A stretch of 64,000 nt of DNA, taken from Desulfoluna butyratoxydans (GTDB lineage Bacteria > Desulfobacterota > Desulfobacteria > Desulfobacterales > Desulfolunaceae). Positions within the stretch are counted from its first letter, which is position 1. Every line of letters starts with the position of its first letter. The stretch spans positions 682,001 through 746,000 of the forward strand of contig NZ_CAADHO010000002.1 of assembly GCF_900699765.1 (NCBI RefSeq), given 5' to 3'. Positions 1 through 8,467 of the stretch are shown in pieces. The position numbers and the translations under genes were made by a program. Below the pieces are notes generated by a model. The model had not been told where the DNA came from. It ran no database searches and saw only the letters and a program-made list of their open reading frames with translations.

Positions 1-382
1 CCTTGTATTTGAGCCAGTCCCACAGGGACGGTACCGGCAGGTCCACGTCGATGAACATGGCCCGTGCCGTGTTGAGCACGCGGCATCCGTATCCGTTGAG
101 GGTGACGGCGGCCCAGGTCGTGCCGTCCTCCGATGTCCATTCATCAAGAATTTCTTCCCGCATGGGGCGATCGCCATAGAGGTAGGTGTCCGGCCGGTTG
201 CCCTTGAGGATCATTTCTGCAACGGCGTCCGCCCGTTTGCGCCCCTTTTCCCTGGCGTCGGCAAGGCTGGTGTCGGACCAGCCCCAGCAGGCGAGGGGAG
301 CCATGGGTTTGCCCGTGAGGATGTTTCGCATGCGAACGTCGTGTCGTGTGGTGCCTTTGGCCCAGTATTTTGGAATGTTCAT
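1..382 (-). CDS. Conserved hypothetical protein, truncated at window edge
   Basis: An open frame runs from an ATG at 382 to the left edge without a stop, giving the first 127 residues (starting MNIPKYWAKGTT). It contains a CWGWSDTSLADAR stretch, then YLYGDRPMREE and an NGYGCRVLNTARAMFIDVDLP segment. I recall similar short uncharacterised proteins in other proteobacteria with a WGWS motif, a YGxRPLREE motif and an LFLDIDLP motif, but know of no function. Its start lies 3 bp after the stop of the MEMO-family gene on the same strand, so the two are probably co-transcribed. The C-terminus is outside the window. Confidence 0.75.
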   Translation of the reverse strand, partial: MNIPKYWAKGTTRHDVRMRNILTGKPMAPLACWGWSDTSLADAREKGRKRADAVAEMILKGNRPDTYLYGDRPMREEILDEWTSEDGTTWAAVTLNGYGCRVLNTARAMFIDVDLPVPSLWDWLKYK

Positions 383-385
383 GGC

Positions 386-1240
386 TTAGAATACCACCCC
401 GGTGTATCCCACGAAACTGTCCGAGGGGCTTTTGTCAAAACTGGTGGTGTGAGCGATCTCAAGGCCGCGGGGGATGCCCAGGGACCGGGCTGCGGCCAGG
501 GTGGCGGCCACGGCACCTGCGCAGCAGGCATTGCGCCGGGCCAGGGCCTCGTCGGTGAAGTAGGCCGCATCAAGTTGTGTCATGTGGTCGATGGCCTCTC
601 GGTCGTTGGTGTCGCAGACCCAGGCCCTCGCCTTTTCCCCTTTGCCCTGGGGGGTGAACCCGAAATTTGGGCCGTAGTGGGTGAGGTCGGTGGAGCCGAT
701 GACCTTGACGGTGAGGCCCAGGGTGCATGCTGCGTCCACCACGGATTTGCCCACGGGCTCCGCGCACTTGTTGGGGGCCACGCCCATGAGGCAGACCGGA
801 GTCTCTCCGAAAAAGTACCGGATAAAAGGAAGCTGGAGCTCCAGGGTGTTTTCAGGGGCCATGAAAGGGCTCATCTCCCGCCGTATATAAGGGGTGCTTC
901 CCAGGGTCTCTGAGAAGGTTTCGTGGACCCGCAGGTCTCCGAAGGGGGTTTCCAGGGTTCCTTCGGCCATGACGCTGGTGGGCTCCGACGGCCCCAGATG
1001 GTGCCCGAACAGGACCACCAGGTCCGGCAACTCACCCCGGGCCACGGTTTCGATGACCCGGCAGGCAATGCTGCCGGAAAAAAACCATCCGGCGTGGGGA
1101 ACGATCCCTGCTTGAAATGCGTCCCCCGAGGGGCGTTTCAGCCACCCCTCCTTCCGATATCCTTCCACCTCCTTGAAGCAGGCCTCCCGGCTTTCCGGAT
1201 ACCACTGCCCGCGAAGGGCCGCGCGTTTTCGTGCACCCAT
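386..1240 (-). CDS. MEMO-family protein (AmmeMemoRadiSam system protein B-like)
   Basis: A 284-residue protein of the MEMO1 family, a dioxygenase-like fold. Visible family features are an early RGQWYP segment (about residues 10-15), an IVPHAGWFFSG segment (about 46-56), VVLFGHHLGPS, and a late STDLTHYGPNFG segment. These histidines match the metal-pocket positions of the family. In many anaerobes this protein is encoded with AMMECR1 and radical-SAM partners, but neither partner is visible here; only the truncated hypothetical gene follows, 3 bp away. The start at 1240 is supported by an AGGAGG box just upstream. The substrate is unknown. Confidence 0.85.
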   Translation of the reverse strand: MGARKRAALRGQWYPESREACFKEVEGYRKEGWLKRPSGDAFQAGIVPHAGWFFSGSIACRVIETVARGELPDLVVLFGHHLGPSEPTSVMAEGTLETPFGDLRVHETFSETLGSTPYIRREMSPFMAPENTLELQLPFIRYFFGETPVCLMGVAPNKCAEPVGKSVVDAACTLGLTVKVIGSTDLTHYGPNFGFTPQGKGEKARAWVCDTNDREAIDHMTQLDAAYFTDEALARRNACCAGAVAATLAAARSLGIPRGLEIAHTTSFDKSPSDSFVGYTGVVF

Positions 1241-1331
1241 GCTCTTTCCTCCTGAAATTTTGTCTCTATACGGTAGTATATCACGGGGTTTTGGGGAAGA
1301 AAAAGAAGGGGCGCAGCAACGTATTCAGGTG

Positions 1332-1454
1332 GCCTCCGGCGGCCCTGCCGGGGGCCAAGCTTTTGAAAAGTTTGACAAACAGGGTTTGTTTTTTTGAAGA
1401 TTGATCCCTGCAGGGCATAGCCCCTCTTCTTTTGTAACAATTCAGCTTAAAATT
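1332..1454. repeat. Type-1 intergenic element, partial copy
   Basis: Begins with GCCTCCGGCGG and continues through the right-half module (a GCCCTGCCGGGGGC hairpin, then AAGCTTTTGAAAAGTTT and GACAAACAGG). Its central part (about 1397-1434) matches the centre of the complete copy at 34648-34803. There is no second terminal repeat before the next copy starts at 1455, so this is a half element abutting a full one. Confidence 0.7.
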
Positions 1455-1661
1455 GCCTCCGGCGGCCCTGCCGGGGCCAAACTTTTAAAAAGTTTGACAA
1501 ACAGGTCTTAAGTAAGCCTTACAGGCTACGCCGAAACAATTTCGACATTTTCGCATCCGCGCTACGTTTTGATCGCCCTGAAGGGCGATCAAAACGTAGC
1601 GCGGGTGCCTTAGAAGAGTTTTTTGCGGAGCTTTTTTTTAAAAAAGCGACCCGCCGGAGGC
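1455..1661. repeat. Type-1 intergenic element, complete copy with nested hairpin
   Basis: 207 bp bounded by GCCTCCGGCGG (1455-1465) and CCGCCGGAGGC (1651-1661). It has the shared right-half module near 1455-1508 and the shared left-half module (AAAAAAGCGACC, GCGGAGC) near 1626-1651. A perfect 20-bp stem with a 4-nt loop (1559-1578 / 1583-1602) is nested inside and is absent from the other copies. The element ends 8 bp from the stop codon of the carboxyltransferase gene. Confidence 0.85.
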
Positions 1662-1668
1662 ATGCTTT

Positions 1669-3222
1669 TTAAAGCGGGATATTTCCGTGTTTTCGGGGCG
1701 GTCGGGTTTCGTGTTTTGAGCTTATGACGTCCAGGGCATCGATGAGATGGTTGCGGGTTTCTGAAGGGACGATGACGGCGTCGATATAGCCCCGGGAAGC
1801 GGCGATGTAAGGGGTGAGGAACAGGTCGTTGTATTCGCAGATTTTTTCATTGCGCATGGCCTCGGGGTTGTCGGCGCCTTTGATCTCTTTTCTGTGGATG
1901 ACATTGGCCGCGCCCTGGGCTCCCATGACGGCGATCTCGGCCGTGGGCCAGGCAAAGGCCATGTCCGCCCCCAGGTGGCGGGAGCTCATGGCAAGGTAGG
2001 CGCCGCCGTAGCTCTTTTTGGTGATGAGAAGGAGCTTGGGCACGGTGGCTTCGGAGTAGCTCCAGAGGAGCTTGGCCCCGTGGCGGATGATACCTCCCCA
2101 CTCCTGCTGGATGCCGGGAAGAAAGCCGGGCACGTCGGCAATGGTGAGCAGGGGAATGTTAAAGGCGTCGCAGAAGCGGATAAAGCGGCTGGCCTTGTCC
2201 GAGGTGTCGATGTCCAGGCACCCCGCCAGGACCTTGGGCTGGTTGGCGATAACCCCCACGGTGCGGCCCCCCAGGCGGATGAAGCAGGTGATGATGTTGG
2301 GGGCAAAGAGGCTGTGGGGTTCAAAATAGGTCCCGTGGTCGGCAACGGCCCGGATAAGGTCGAACATGTCGTAAGGCTTCACGGGGTTTTCGGGGATCAG
2401 GGTGTCGAGCTCCGGGCAGAGGCGGTGGATGGGCTCTTCCGAAAGGGCCCGGGGCGCGGTCTCCTTGTTGTTGGCCGGAAGGTAAGACAGGAGTAGTTTT
2501 ATGCGGTCGATGCACTCTTCATCATCCTCGCAGGCAAAGTGGGCGACCCCGCTTTTGGTGCAGTGGGTCACGGCCCCGCCCAGGGTGTCAAAGCCCACGT
2601 CTTCGCCGGTGACCGAGCGGATCACGTCGGGGCCGGTAATGAACATGTGGCTGGTCTCTTTGACCATGAAGACAAAGTCGGTCATGGCCGGCGAATAGAC
2701 GGCCCCGCCCGCCGTGGCCCCCATGATGGCCGAGATCTGGGGGATGACCCCGGAAGCCGAGGCGTTTCGGAAAAAGATCTCTCCGTATCCGGCCAGGGCA
2801 TCCACCCCCTCCTGAATGCGTGCACCGCCGGAGTCGTTCATGCCGATGATGGGCACCCCGGCTTTCATGGCCATGTCCATGATCTTGCAGATTTTTTTGG
2901 CGTGCATCTCGCCCAGGCTGCCTGCCCGGGAGGTCACGTCCTGGGCATAGGCAAAGGCGGGGCGTCCCCCCACGAGGCCGTGTCCGGTGATGACACCGTC
3001 GGCGGGGATCTCCACGCCCTCCATGCCGAAGTGGGTGCATCGGTGGGTCACAAAGCGGTCGATTTCCCGGAAGGTGTCCCTGTCAAAGAGGCGGTCCAGG
3101 CGTTCCCTGGCGGTGAGCTTGCCTTTGGCCTTCTGCTTTTCTACGGCCGGAGCACCGCCCATGATCAGCGTCTGTGCGTCTTTCTCTTTCAGGTTGTGGA
3201 TTTTGTTCTGGACGCGATTCAT
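1669..3222 (-). CDS. Acyl-CoA carboxyltransferase (methylmalonyl-CoA decarboxylase alpha / propionyl-CoA carboxylase beta / 12S transcarboxylase type)
   Basis: A 517-residue carboxyltransferase, the usual length for the family. It moves a carboxyl group between an acyl-CoA such as methylmalonyl-CoA and biotin. The N-terminal half has KGKLTARERLDRLFD, SRAGSLGEMHAKKI and the oxyanion segment GARIQEGVDALAGYGEIF; the C-terminal half has IADVPGFLPG and KSYGGAYLAM followed by FAWPTAEIAVMGAQGA. The start at 3222 follows an AAGGAGG box. It lies on the same strand as, and about 700 bp downstream of, the OadG/OadA/OadB-like genes but past their terminator, so it probably has its own promoter. The sequence alone does not separate decarboxylase, transcarboxylase and carboxylase roles; the neighbouring biotin protein favours one of the first two. 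Confidence 0.9.
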   Translation of the reverse strand: MNRVQNKIHNLKEKDAQTLIMGGAPAVEKQKAKGKLTARERLDRLFDRDTFREIDRFVTHRCTHFGMEGVEIPADGVITGHGLVGGRPAFAYAQDVTSRAGSLGEMHAKKICKIMDMAMKAGVPIIGMNDSGGARIQEGVDALAGYGEIFFRNASASGVIPQISAIMGATAGGAVYSPAMTDFVFMVKETSHMFITGPDVIRSVTGEDVGFDTLGGAVTHCTKSGVAHFACEDDEECIDRIKLLLSYLPANNKETAPRALSEEPIHRLCPELDTLIPENPVKPYDMFDLIRAVADHGTYFEPHSLFAPNIITCFIRLGGRTVGVIANQPKVLAGCLDIDTSDKASRFIRFCDAFNIPLLTIADVPGFLPGIQQEWGGIIRHGAKLLWSYSEATVPKLLLITKKSYGGAYLAMSSRHLGADMAFAWPTAEIAVMGAQGAANVIHRKEIKGADNPEAMRNEKICEYNDLFLTPYIAASRGYIDAVIVPSETRNHLIDALDVISSKHETRPPRKHGNIPL

Positions 3223-3636
3223 GCTGCCTCCTTGGGGGGTTCCCGGTTGATGATGGCGATGCGCTTTGCATGCAAGTGATAATCGGGGTGAACATTATTA
3301 TCATGAAAGCAGGATCAGGGAAATGGGCCCCTTCTATTTTTGGGCCGAAAACCTGCAGCGGAAAAGTCTCGCCGGTTGCATGTGTGTCGGGTGCTTTGCT
3401 CCTGGTCTGAGTTGTGCCTGGGGTACGCCCCTGAGCGATCAGCCGTGGGGCCGGGATGAGAAGGTGTGGCAGGGCTGTGCAAGGAGGCTGAACGGTCGCT
3501 CAGTCACGAATTGTCTACCATATTTTTTTTGGGGCTGTCAAGGCGGGGGCGTTCTAACGCATTGCAATTGTGGTTTAAATGGAGGTTCTGAATGAATCGG
3601 ACAGTTTCTGGGTTTGTCACTGTTCAGCTTAAAACA

Positions 3637-3676
3637 GCCTCCGGAGCTTTTATTCAAAACGCGACCCGCCGGAGGC
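3637..3676. repeat. Type-1 element, 40-bp deletion derivative
   Basis: GCCTCCGG at 3637 and CCGCCGGAGGC at 3666-3676 enclose only the left-half hairpin (AGCTTTTATTCAAAACGCGAC). It looks like a type-1 element that has lost its middle and right module but kept both ends. Confidence 0.65.
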
Positions 3677-3679
3677 AGA

Positions 3680-3818
3680 GTGGTTAAATCGGCAACAGGC
3701 AGGTAGAGACAACGCATCCCGTGACCTTGAAGCTTGTGAGCCAGGCCGCACAATCATCGGCGTTTATGTCGGGCGAAGCGCAAGGGCAGTGAATTTTCGA
3801 AGTGGCTCACTTTAACCA
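3680..3818. repeat. Type-2 intergenic element fragment
   Basis: Shares ordered blocks with the complete type-2 copy at 30357-30566: GACAACGCATCC, TGAAGCTTGTGAG, CATCGGCGTTTATGTCGGGC and a degenerate CGAAGTGGCTCACTTT arm. Neither terminal repeat is intact and the central GAGCCGAAGGCCC block is deleted. Confidence 0.6.
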
Positions 3819-3857
3819 TGGAGGGCAAGCTGAACAAGTTACGATGCGTTGTGGCAT

Positions 3858-3890
3858 AAAAAAAGCCCCGTTCCGGGGGAACGGGGCTTT
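3858..3890 (-). terminator. Rho-independent terminator of the decarboxylase cluster
   Basis: A perfect 13-bp stem (3862-3874 with 3878-3890) and 3-nt loop, followed on the minus strand by a run of T from 3864 to 3858. It lies 45 bp after the beta-subunit stop codon. Confidence 0.9.
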
Positions 3891-3934
3891 GGGATTTTCT
3901 CATGTCGGGATCCGTTGACCGGATCAGGTGCTGT

Positions 3935-5278
3935 TTACCCGCAGAGGGCCAGGAGAACACCTGCGGCAACCGCCGAACCGATGACGCCGGCCACGTTGGG
4001 GCCCATGGCGTGCATCAGCAGGAAGTTGTGGGGGTTCTCTTCAACACCCACACCGTTGACCACGCGTGCTGCCATGGGAACGGCGGAGACACCGGCAGCG
4101 CCGATGAGGGGGTTGATTTTCTCTTTGCTCATGCGGTTCATCAGCTTCGCCAGGAGAACACCTGCCGCGGTGCCGATGGCAAAGGCCACGAGACCGAGGA
4201 GGAGGATCCCCAGGGTTTCAAGCTGCAGGAATTTTTCCGCAGCCAGCTTGGAGCCCACGGAGATGCCCAGCAGGATGGTGACGATGTTGATCAGCTCGTT
4301 GGCGGCGGTCTTGGAGAGGCGCTCCACCACGCCGCATTCCTTAAGCAGGTTGCCGAACATCAGCATACCGATCAGGGGCGTTGCATCCGGCAGGAGCAGG
4401 ATACAGATGCCCAGGACCATCAAGGGGAAGACAATCTTTTCCACCTTGTTGACGTGGCGAAGCTGCTTCATCTCGATGCCTCGTTCCTCCTTGGAGGTGA
4501 AGGCTTTCATGATGGGCGGCTGGATGATGGGCACCAGGGCCATGTAGGAGTAAGCCGCAACGGCAATGGCACCCAGCAGGTCCGGCGATAGCCGTCCCGC
4601 AAGGAAGATGGCCGTGGGGCCGTCCGCGCCTCCGATGATACCGATGGCGGCGGCGTCCTGCAGGGAGAAGTCGATGCCGGGAACCACCTGGCTCAGCACC
4701 AGGGCGCCGATGAGGGTGGTGAAGATGCCGAACTGGGCGGCTGCCCCCAAAAGGGCTGTCTTCGGGTTGGCGATGAGGGGGCCGAAGTCGGTCATGGCTC
4801 CCACGCCCATGAAGATCAGCAGGGGAAAGAGCCCTGTCTTGATCCCGAAGCCGTAAATAAGGCCGAGGAACCCTTCGGGCCCGGCAATACCCGCCACCGG
4901 AATGTTGGCAAGGATACCGCCGAAGCCGATGGGAATCAAAAGAAGGGGTTCAAACCCTTTTTTGATGGCCAGCCAGATCAGGATGCAGCCTACGGCAATC
5001 ATGATGAGCTGGCCGATCCCCAGGGGAATCAGCTGGTGGTTGTCGAGGGTTTTCTCTGCAAAGATTTCTTTGACACCGTTGACAAAGGCGTTGAGTCCGG
5101 TGCTTTTCCAGAGCTTTTCCACTTTCCCCATGGAGGCGTCCGCAGCAGGAGCCGGCGCTGGCGCGCTGGCGGCACTTGCCATGGAGACCCCGCTGAAGAG
5201 GCAGAGTGCGACAAGGGCTGCCACAATCGCCAGGGGCTTGGTGGAGATTTTATGTGTCAATCTCATGTATCGAGTCAT
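3935..5278 (-). CDS. Sodium ion-translocating decarboxylase, beta subunit (OadB/MmdB/GcdB family)
   Basis: An integral membrane subunit that couples carboxybiotin decarboxylation to sodium export in oxaloacetate, methylmalonyl-CoA or glutaconyl-CoA decarboxylases. It is 447 residues from the ATG at 5278, chosen over more upstream frames because AGGATAGGA precedes it. An N-terminal hydrophobic segment ending ASAASA resembles a signal or extra helix and is followed by an Ala/Pro linker, longer than the shortest family members. The core is strongly hydrophobic with the typical [16 protein letters not shown] and [21 protein letters not shown] segments, the latter a family hallmark. The gene is 58 bp after the biotin-subunit stop. 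Confidence 0.93.
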   Translation of the reverse strand: MTRYMRLTHKISTKPLAIVAALVALCLFSGVSMASAASAPAPAPAADASMGKVEKLWKSTGLNAFVNGVKEIFAEKTLDNHQLIPLGIGQLIMIAVGCILIWLAIKKGFEPLLLIPIGFGGILANIPVAGIAGPEGFLGLIYGFGIKTGLFPLLIFMGVGAMTDFGPLIANPKTALLGAAAQFGIFTTLIGALVLSQVVPGIDFSLQDAAAIGIIGGADGPTAIFLAGRLSPDLLGAIAVAAYSYMALVPIIQPPIMKAFTSKEERGIEMKQLRHVNKVEKIVFPLMVLGICILLLPDATPLIGMLMFGNLLKECGVVERLSKTAANELINIVTILLGISVGSKLAAEKFLQLETLGILLLGLVAFAIGTAAGVLLAKLMNRMSKEKINPLIGAAGVSAVPMAARVVNGVGVEENPHNFLLMHAMGPNVAGVIGSAVAAGVLLALCG

Positions 5279-5336
5279 GGTCCTATCCTGTCCGTTCAGT
5301 CGTTTGAAGGCATAAAGAGTGCGATGGAGGATCACC

Positions 5337-7433
5337 TTAAGCAATGGTGACCAGGCTCTGGCCGGATGCCACCTGATCGCCCGCGGAAACAGCCACGCTG
5401 GTGACGGTGCCGTCAACGGGGGCCTTGACCTCCACTTCCATCTTCATGGCTTCCTGAACGAGAAGCGTGTCTCCGGCTTTCACGGCGCTGCCGTTTCCAA
5501 CCAGGACCTTGATCACGGCACCGGGCATCTGCGCCTTCACCTCTTCGCCTGCCCCGGCGGGGGCGGCAGGTGCTGGTGCAGGGGCGGCCGCGGCAGCAGG
5601 AGCTGCGGCTACGGCGGGAGCGCCGGCGGTTTCGATCTGGATGAGGACCTGATCGGCAGTCACCTGGTCTCCGGTGGCCACGAGGATATCGGCCACGGTA
5701 CCGTCCACGGGGGCTTTCACCTCCACTTCCATTTTCATGGCTTCCTGGACGAGCAGGGTGTCACCGGCCTTGACCTGGGCACCCTTGGCAGCAGAGATGC
5801 GTACCACGGCGCCGGGCATCTGGGCCTTGACCGCTTCTTTCACGCCGGGGGCCGCAGGGGCGGCTGCGGCAACAGGAGCGGCGGCGAGGCCTTCGGCCAC
5901 ATTGACGTTGTAGGCCTTTCCGTTGACCACGGCGGTGTTGCCGTCGATTTTGACAGCGTAGGTGCTGCCGCCAACGGTGACGGTGTAGCCGTCCGGGGCT
6001 GCCTTGGCTTCGGCCTTGGGTGCTTCGGCCACGTTCTTGCGAACGCCGATGGTGGCTTTGCCCAGAAGGTAGTTGATGCCCTTGTCGCCACAAGCGCCCG
6101 CGATGAAGATGTTTTCATCGGTGGTGGGCAGGCCGTTCTCTTCGAGCTTTTTCTTGGCAGACGGGATGCCCTTGTTGGGATCCTCCTCGTTGATGTCGAG
6201 GGGGCTGCGGGTGGTGGGCTCAAGGCCCAGCTGCTCGGAGGCGATCTTGATGATTTCGGCATCGGGGGGCACGGGGGTCTTGCCGAAGTAGCCGAGGACC
6301 ATTTTGCCGTAGCCTTCGGCGATCTTCTTCCACTTGCCCATCATGACGTTGTTGAAGGCCTGCTGGAAGTAGAACTGGCTCACGGGGGTTACGGAGGTAC
6401 CGAAACCGCCCAGGCGAACCACCTCGTCCATGGCTTCGATGATCTCGGGGAAGCGGTCCATGATGTTGTTGTCACGCATCATCTGGGAGTTGGCCGTAAG
6501 GGCGCCGCCGGGCATGGGAGACCAGGGAATGATGGGCTCGACAGCCTTGGCTTCGGGGGGCAGGAAGTAGTCCTTCATGCACTCTTTGAAGACTTCCTCG
6601 GCCTCACGGATCTTGTCGATGTCGCAGTCCAGCTCGTACTCGGTGCCGCGCAGGGCGTGCCACATGGTCATGATGTCGGGCTGGCAGGTACCGCCGGAGC
6701 AGGGAGCCATGGAGAGGTCGATGATGTCCACGCCCGCGTCCAGGGCGGCCTTGTACCCGATGACACCGATACCGGCGGTGTCGTGGGTGTGGAACTGAAC
6801 AGGAATGTCCGCCGGAATGATCTCCTTGGCCCGCTTGATGGTCTCGTAGACCGTTGACGGGAAGCTGGTGCCGGAGGCATCCTTGAAGCAGATGGAGTGG
6901 TACGGGATGTCCGCATCCATGATCTGCTTGAGCATGTCGACGTAGAAATCGGCGTCGTGGGCGCCGGTACAGCCCGGAGGCAGGGCCATCATGGAGATGA
7001 CCACCTGATGGTTGAGGCCTGCTTCGGCGATGCACTGGCCGCTGTAGATAAGGTTGTTGACGTCGTTCAAGGCATCGAAGTTACGGATGGTGGAGATGCC
7101 GTGCTTCTTGAACATCTGCGCGTGCAGCTTGATCATGTCCTTGGGCTGGGAGTCCAGGGCCACCACGTTGATGCCTCGCGCCAGGGTCTGCAGGTCGGCG
7201 TCGGGGCCAGCGGCCGCGCGGAACCTGTCCATCATATCAAAGGCGCACTCATTGCTGTAAAAATAGAGTGCCTGAAACCGCGCGCCGCCGCCTGCTTCAA
7301 AGTAGTTGCAGCCCGCTGCGGCTGCCGCTTCAACGGCAGGCATAAAATCGTCAGTAAATACTCGCGCTCCGTAGACCGACTGAAAACCATCACGAAACGC
7401 TGTGTTCATGAAACGAACTAATTTCTTAGCCAT
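5337..7433 (-). CDS. Biotin-dependent carboxyltransferase alpha subunit with two tandem biotinyl domains (OadA / pyruvate carboxylase B / 5S transcarboxylase type)
   Basis: A 698-residue protein with an N-terminal oxoacid carboxyltransferase barrel (about 1-300). The family metal ligands, a carbamylatable Lys and an HxH pair, are seen at K184 (FKDASG) and H215/H217 (FHTHDTAG). The usual RDAHQS motif reads RDGFQS at 14-19. A PYC_OADA-type region follows to about 460. The C-terminus carries two biotinyl domains, each with [17 protein letters not shown], giving acceptor lysines at about 567 and 664, joined by an Ala/Pro linker. Most relatives have one biotinyl domain. It sits between OadG-like and OadB-like genes. 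The oxoacid substrate, pyruvate or oxaloacetate, cannot be fixed from sequence. Confidence 0.92.
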   Translation of the reverse strand: MAKKLVRFMNTAFRDGFQSVYGARVFTDDFMPAVEAAAAAGCNYFEAGGGARFQALYFYSNECAFDMMDRFRAAAGPDADLQTLARGINVVALDSQPKDMIKLHAQMFKKHGISTIRNFDALNDVNNLIYSGQCIAEAGLNHQVVISMMALPPGCTGAHDADFYVDMLKQIMDADIPYHSICFKDASGTSFPSTVYETIKRAKEIIPADIPVQFHTHDTAGIGVIGYKAALDAGVDIIDLSMAPCSGGTCQPDIMTMWHALRGTEYELDCDIDKIREAEEVFKECMKDYFLPPEAKAVEPIIPWSPMPGGALTANSQMMRDNNIMDRFPEIIEAMDEVVRLGGFGTSVTPVSQFYFQQAFNNVMMGKWKKIAEGYGKMVLGYFGKTPVPPDAEIIKIASEQLGLEPTTRSPLDINEEDPNKGIPSAKKKLEENGLPTTDENIFIAGACGDKGINYLLGKATIGVRKNVAEAPKAEAKAAPDGYTVTVGGSTYAVKIDGNTAVVNGKAYNVNVAEGLAAAPVAAAAPAAPGVKEAVKAQMPGAVVRISAAKGAQVKAGDTLLVQEAMKMEVEVKAPVDGTVADILVATGDQVTADQVLIQIETAGAPAVAAAPAAAAAPAPAPAAPAGAGEEVKAQMPGAVIKVLVGNGSAVKAGDTLLVQEAMKMEVEVKAPVDGTVTSVAVSAGDQVASGQSLVTIA

Positions 7434-7451
7434 AATCTTCTATCCCTTTCG

Positions 7452-7688
7452 TTAGCTGCGCGCGCAGGCTTTTACAGCCGCAATGGCCACCGCGATTTCA
7501 GTCAGGTCATCTCCAGCCTTTTGAAACACTGCGGTTTTTGGTTTTTCCAAAGGTCCACCCGTCACTTCGGCATCGGTAAATCGCTCTAATACCTTTGCCG
7601 AGATTTTCATTGCGTAGACCAGGAGGGTCAGAAATGCGAAGACCACCCCCATGCCTGCAACCATCAATCCCAGACCTTCAACTATCAT
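7452..7688 (-). CDS. OadG/MmdC-family small membrane subunit
   Basis: A 78-residue protein with one N-terminal transmembrane helix (about residues 4-27, GLGLMVAGMGVVFAFLTLLVY) and a short cytoplasmic tail. This is the size and shape of the gamma/delta subunit that holds the alpha and beta subunits of sodium-pumping decarboxylases together. It is the first gene of the cluster, 18 bp before the biotin subunit. Sequence identity in this family is low, so the call rests on topology and context. Confidence 0.82.
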   Translation of the reverse strand: MIVEGLGLMVAGMGVVFAFLTLLVYAMKISAKVLERFTDAEVTGGPLEKPKTAVFQKAGDDLTEIAVAIAAVKACARS

Positions 7689-8003
7689 ACTCTATCCCCT
7701 CCACATAATAATCGATGTCTTTGACCGGAGGCGTTTCACGTGTGGGTTCACAGGGGTGAATGTGCGGGGTCGACGGTGCGGTCGATACATCCCGCGGCAG
7801 GCAATAAAGCCACGCCCGGTGCGAAAGCATCTTTTCTCATGATGATGCCGTGTTGCCACGGCATCCATGTATGCCGAACGGCACCTGCCCGTATCCCATC
7901 GGGCAGGGGGCATTCGCGCATCAATCTTCAATATCGGTAAAGGCGGGCCAAGTCCCCGAAAAATCGGTAGTCAATGGGCCCTCAGGGGGCAGTACTCCCT
8001 TGG

Positions 8004-8019
8004 GGTGACACGTGTCACC
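8004..8019. promoter_or_regulatory. 16-bp perfect palindrome, candidate operator
   Basis: GGTGACACGTGTCACC reads the same on both strands. It lies 316 bp above the first gene of the decarboxylase cluster. Operator function is inferred only from symmetry and position; the regulator is unknown. Confidence 0.35.
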
Positions 8020-8366
8020 TTGAGACGGCTCCCAATTCCTTTTTTGTCGTCAGACGTACGTTAAATGTGTCGTTCAGATCGAGGTATTGGCCATGTAGGC
8101 ACTGAAAGTATATTACTAGAATCGAACAATTTTGTATATTTGGGCGACAATGTCAAGTAAAAAAATTCGAGCTATTGTAGGATGATACCTTGGAATTGAC
8201 AGGGAGCGATGGGGCGGGGAACTTGGCAAGCAGTGGAATTCATGAATATTGGGTGCGAAAGGGGACGGGGTTGTGGTGACAGCCCATGGTGTAGCAGACC
8301 TTCACGGGCGGTGCGTTGATTGGTTCTTATTTCGTATGGTTGGGCAGAAGGCGGCTGGGGGCAGGT

Positions 8367-8414
8367 AAAAACCCGGCGGAAAGATGCGCGTGAAAAAACA
8401 TCTTTCCGCCGGGT
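8367..8414 (-). terminator. Rho-independent terminator of the aminotransferase gene
   Basis: A perfect 16-bp stem (8371-8386 with 8399-8414) and 12-nt loop. On the minus strand it is followed by a T run (8371-8367), 54 bp past the aminotransferase stop. Confidence 0.85.
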
Positions 8415-8467
8415 AACCGTTGAAAGGAATGTAAACGGAGTTTATCGCCGTTTTCCTCTGCGAGTAA

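Larger units (their letters stand above)
3223..3934. other. Intergenic region with element fragments and a terminator
   Basis: I see no gene here. The interval holds a 40-bp type-1 deletion derivative (3637-3676), a type-2 fragment (about 3680-3818) and the terminator of the upstream decarboxylase cluster at 3858-3890. The promoter of the carboxyltransferase gene should lie just above 3222, but I could not pick a convincing -35/-10 pair. Confidence 0.6.
7689..8467. other. Gene-free interval upstream of the decarboxylase cluster
   Basis: About 780 bp with no convincing gene; the short open frames lack ribosome binding sites and family resemblance. It must hold the promoter of the minus-strand decarboxylase cluster. 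It contains a 16-bp perfect palindrome (8004-8019) and, at its right end, the terminator of the aminotransferase gene. An A/T-rich patch at about 8100-8170 is the most promoter-like part, including a minus-strand TTGACA at 8156-8151, but no good -10 box follows at 17 bp. Confidence 0.6.

Noticed and set aside
341-913. A plus-strand open frame opposite the MEMO-family gene
   Set aside because: The minus-strand product shows family motifs and an AGGAGG box; the plus-strand frame shows neither.
1332-1661. Adjacent hairpin-rich repeats considered as a CRISPR array
   Set aside because: There are no regularly spaced identical repeats with unique spacers, and no cas genes; the repeats are dispersed, inverted-end elements.
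5319-6857. A 512-codon plus-strand open frame opposite the biotin carboxyltransferase gene
   Set aside because: A His/Gly/Asp-rich shadow of a highly biased gene; no family resemblance and no start signal.
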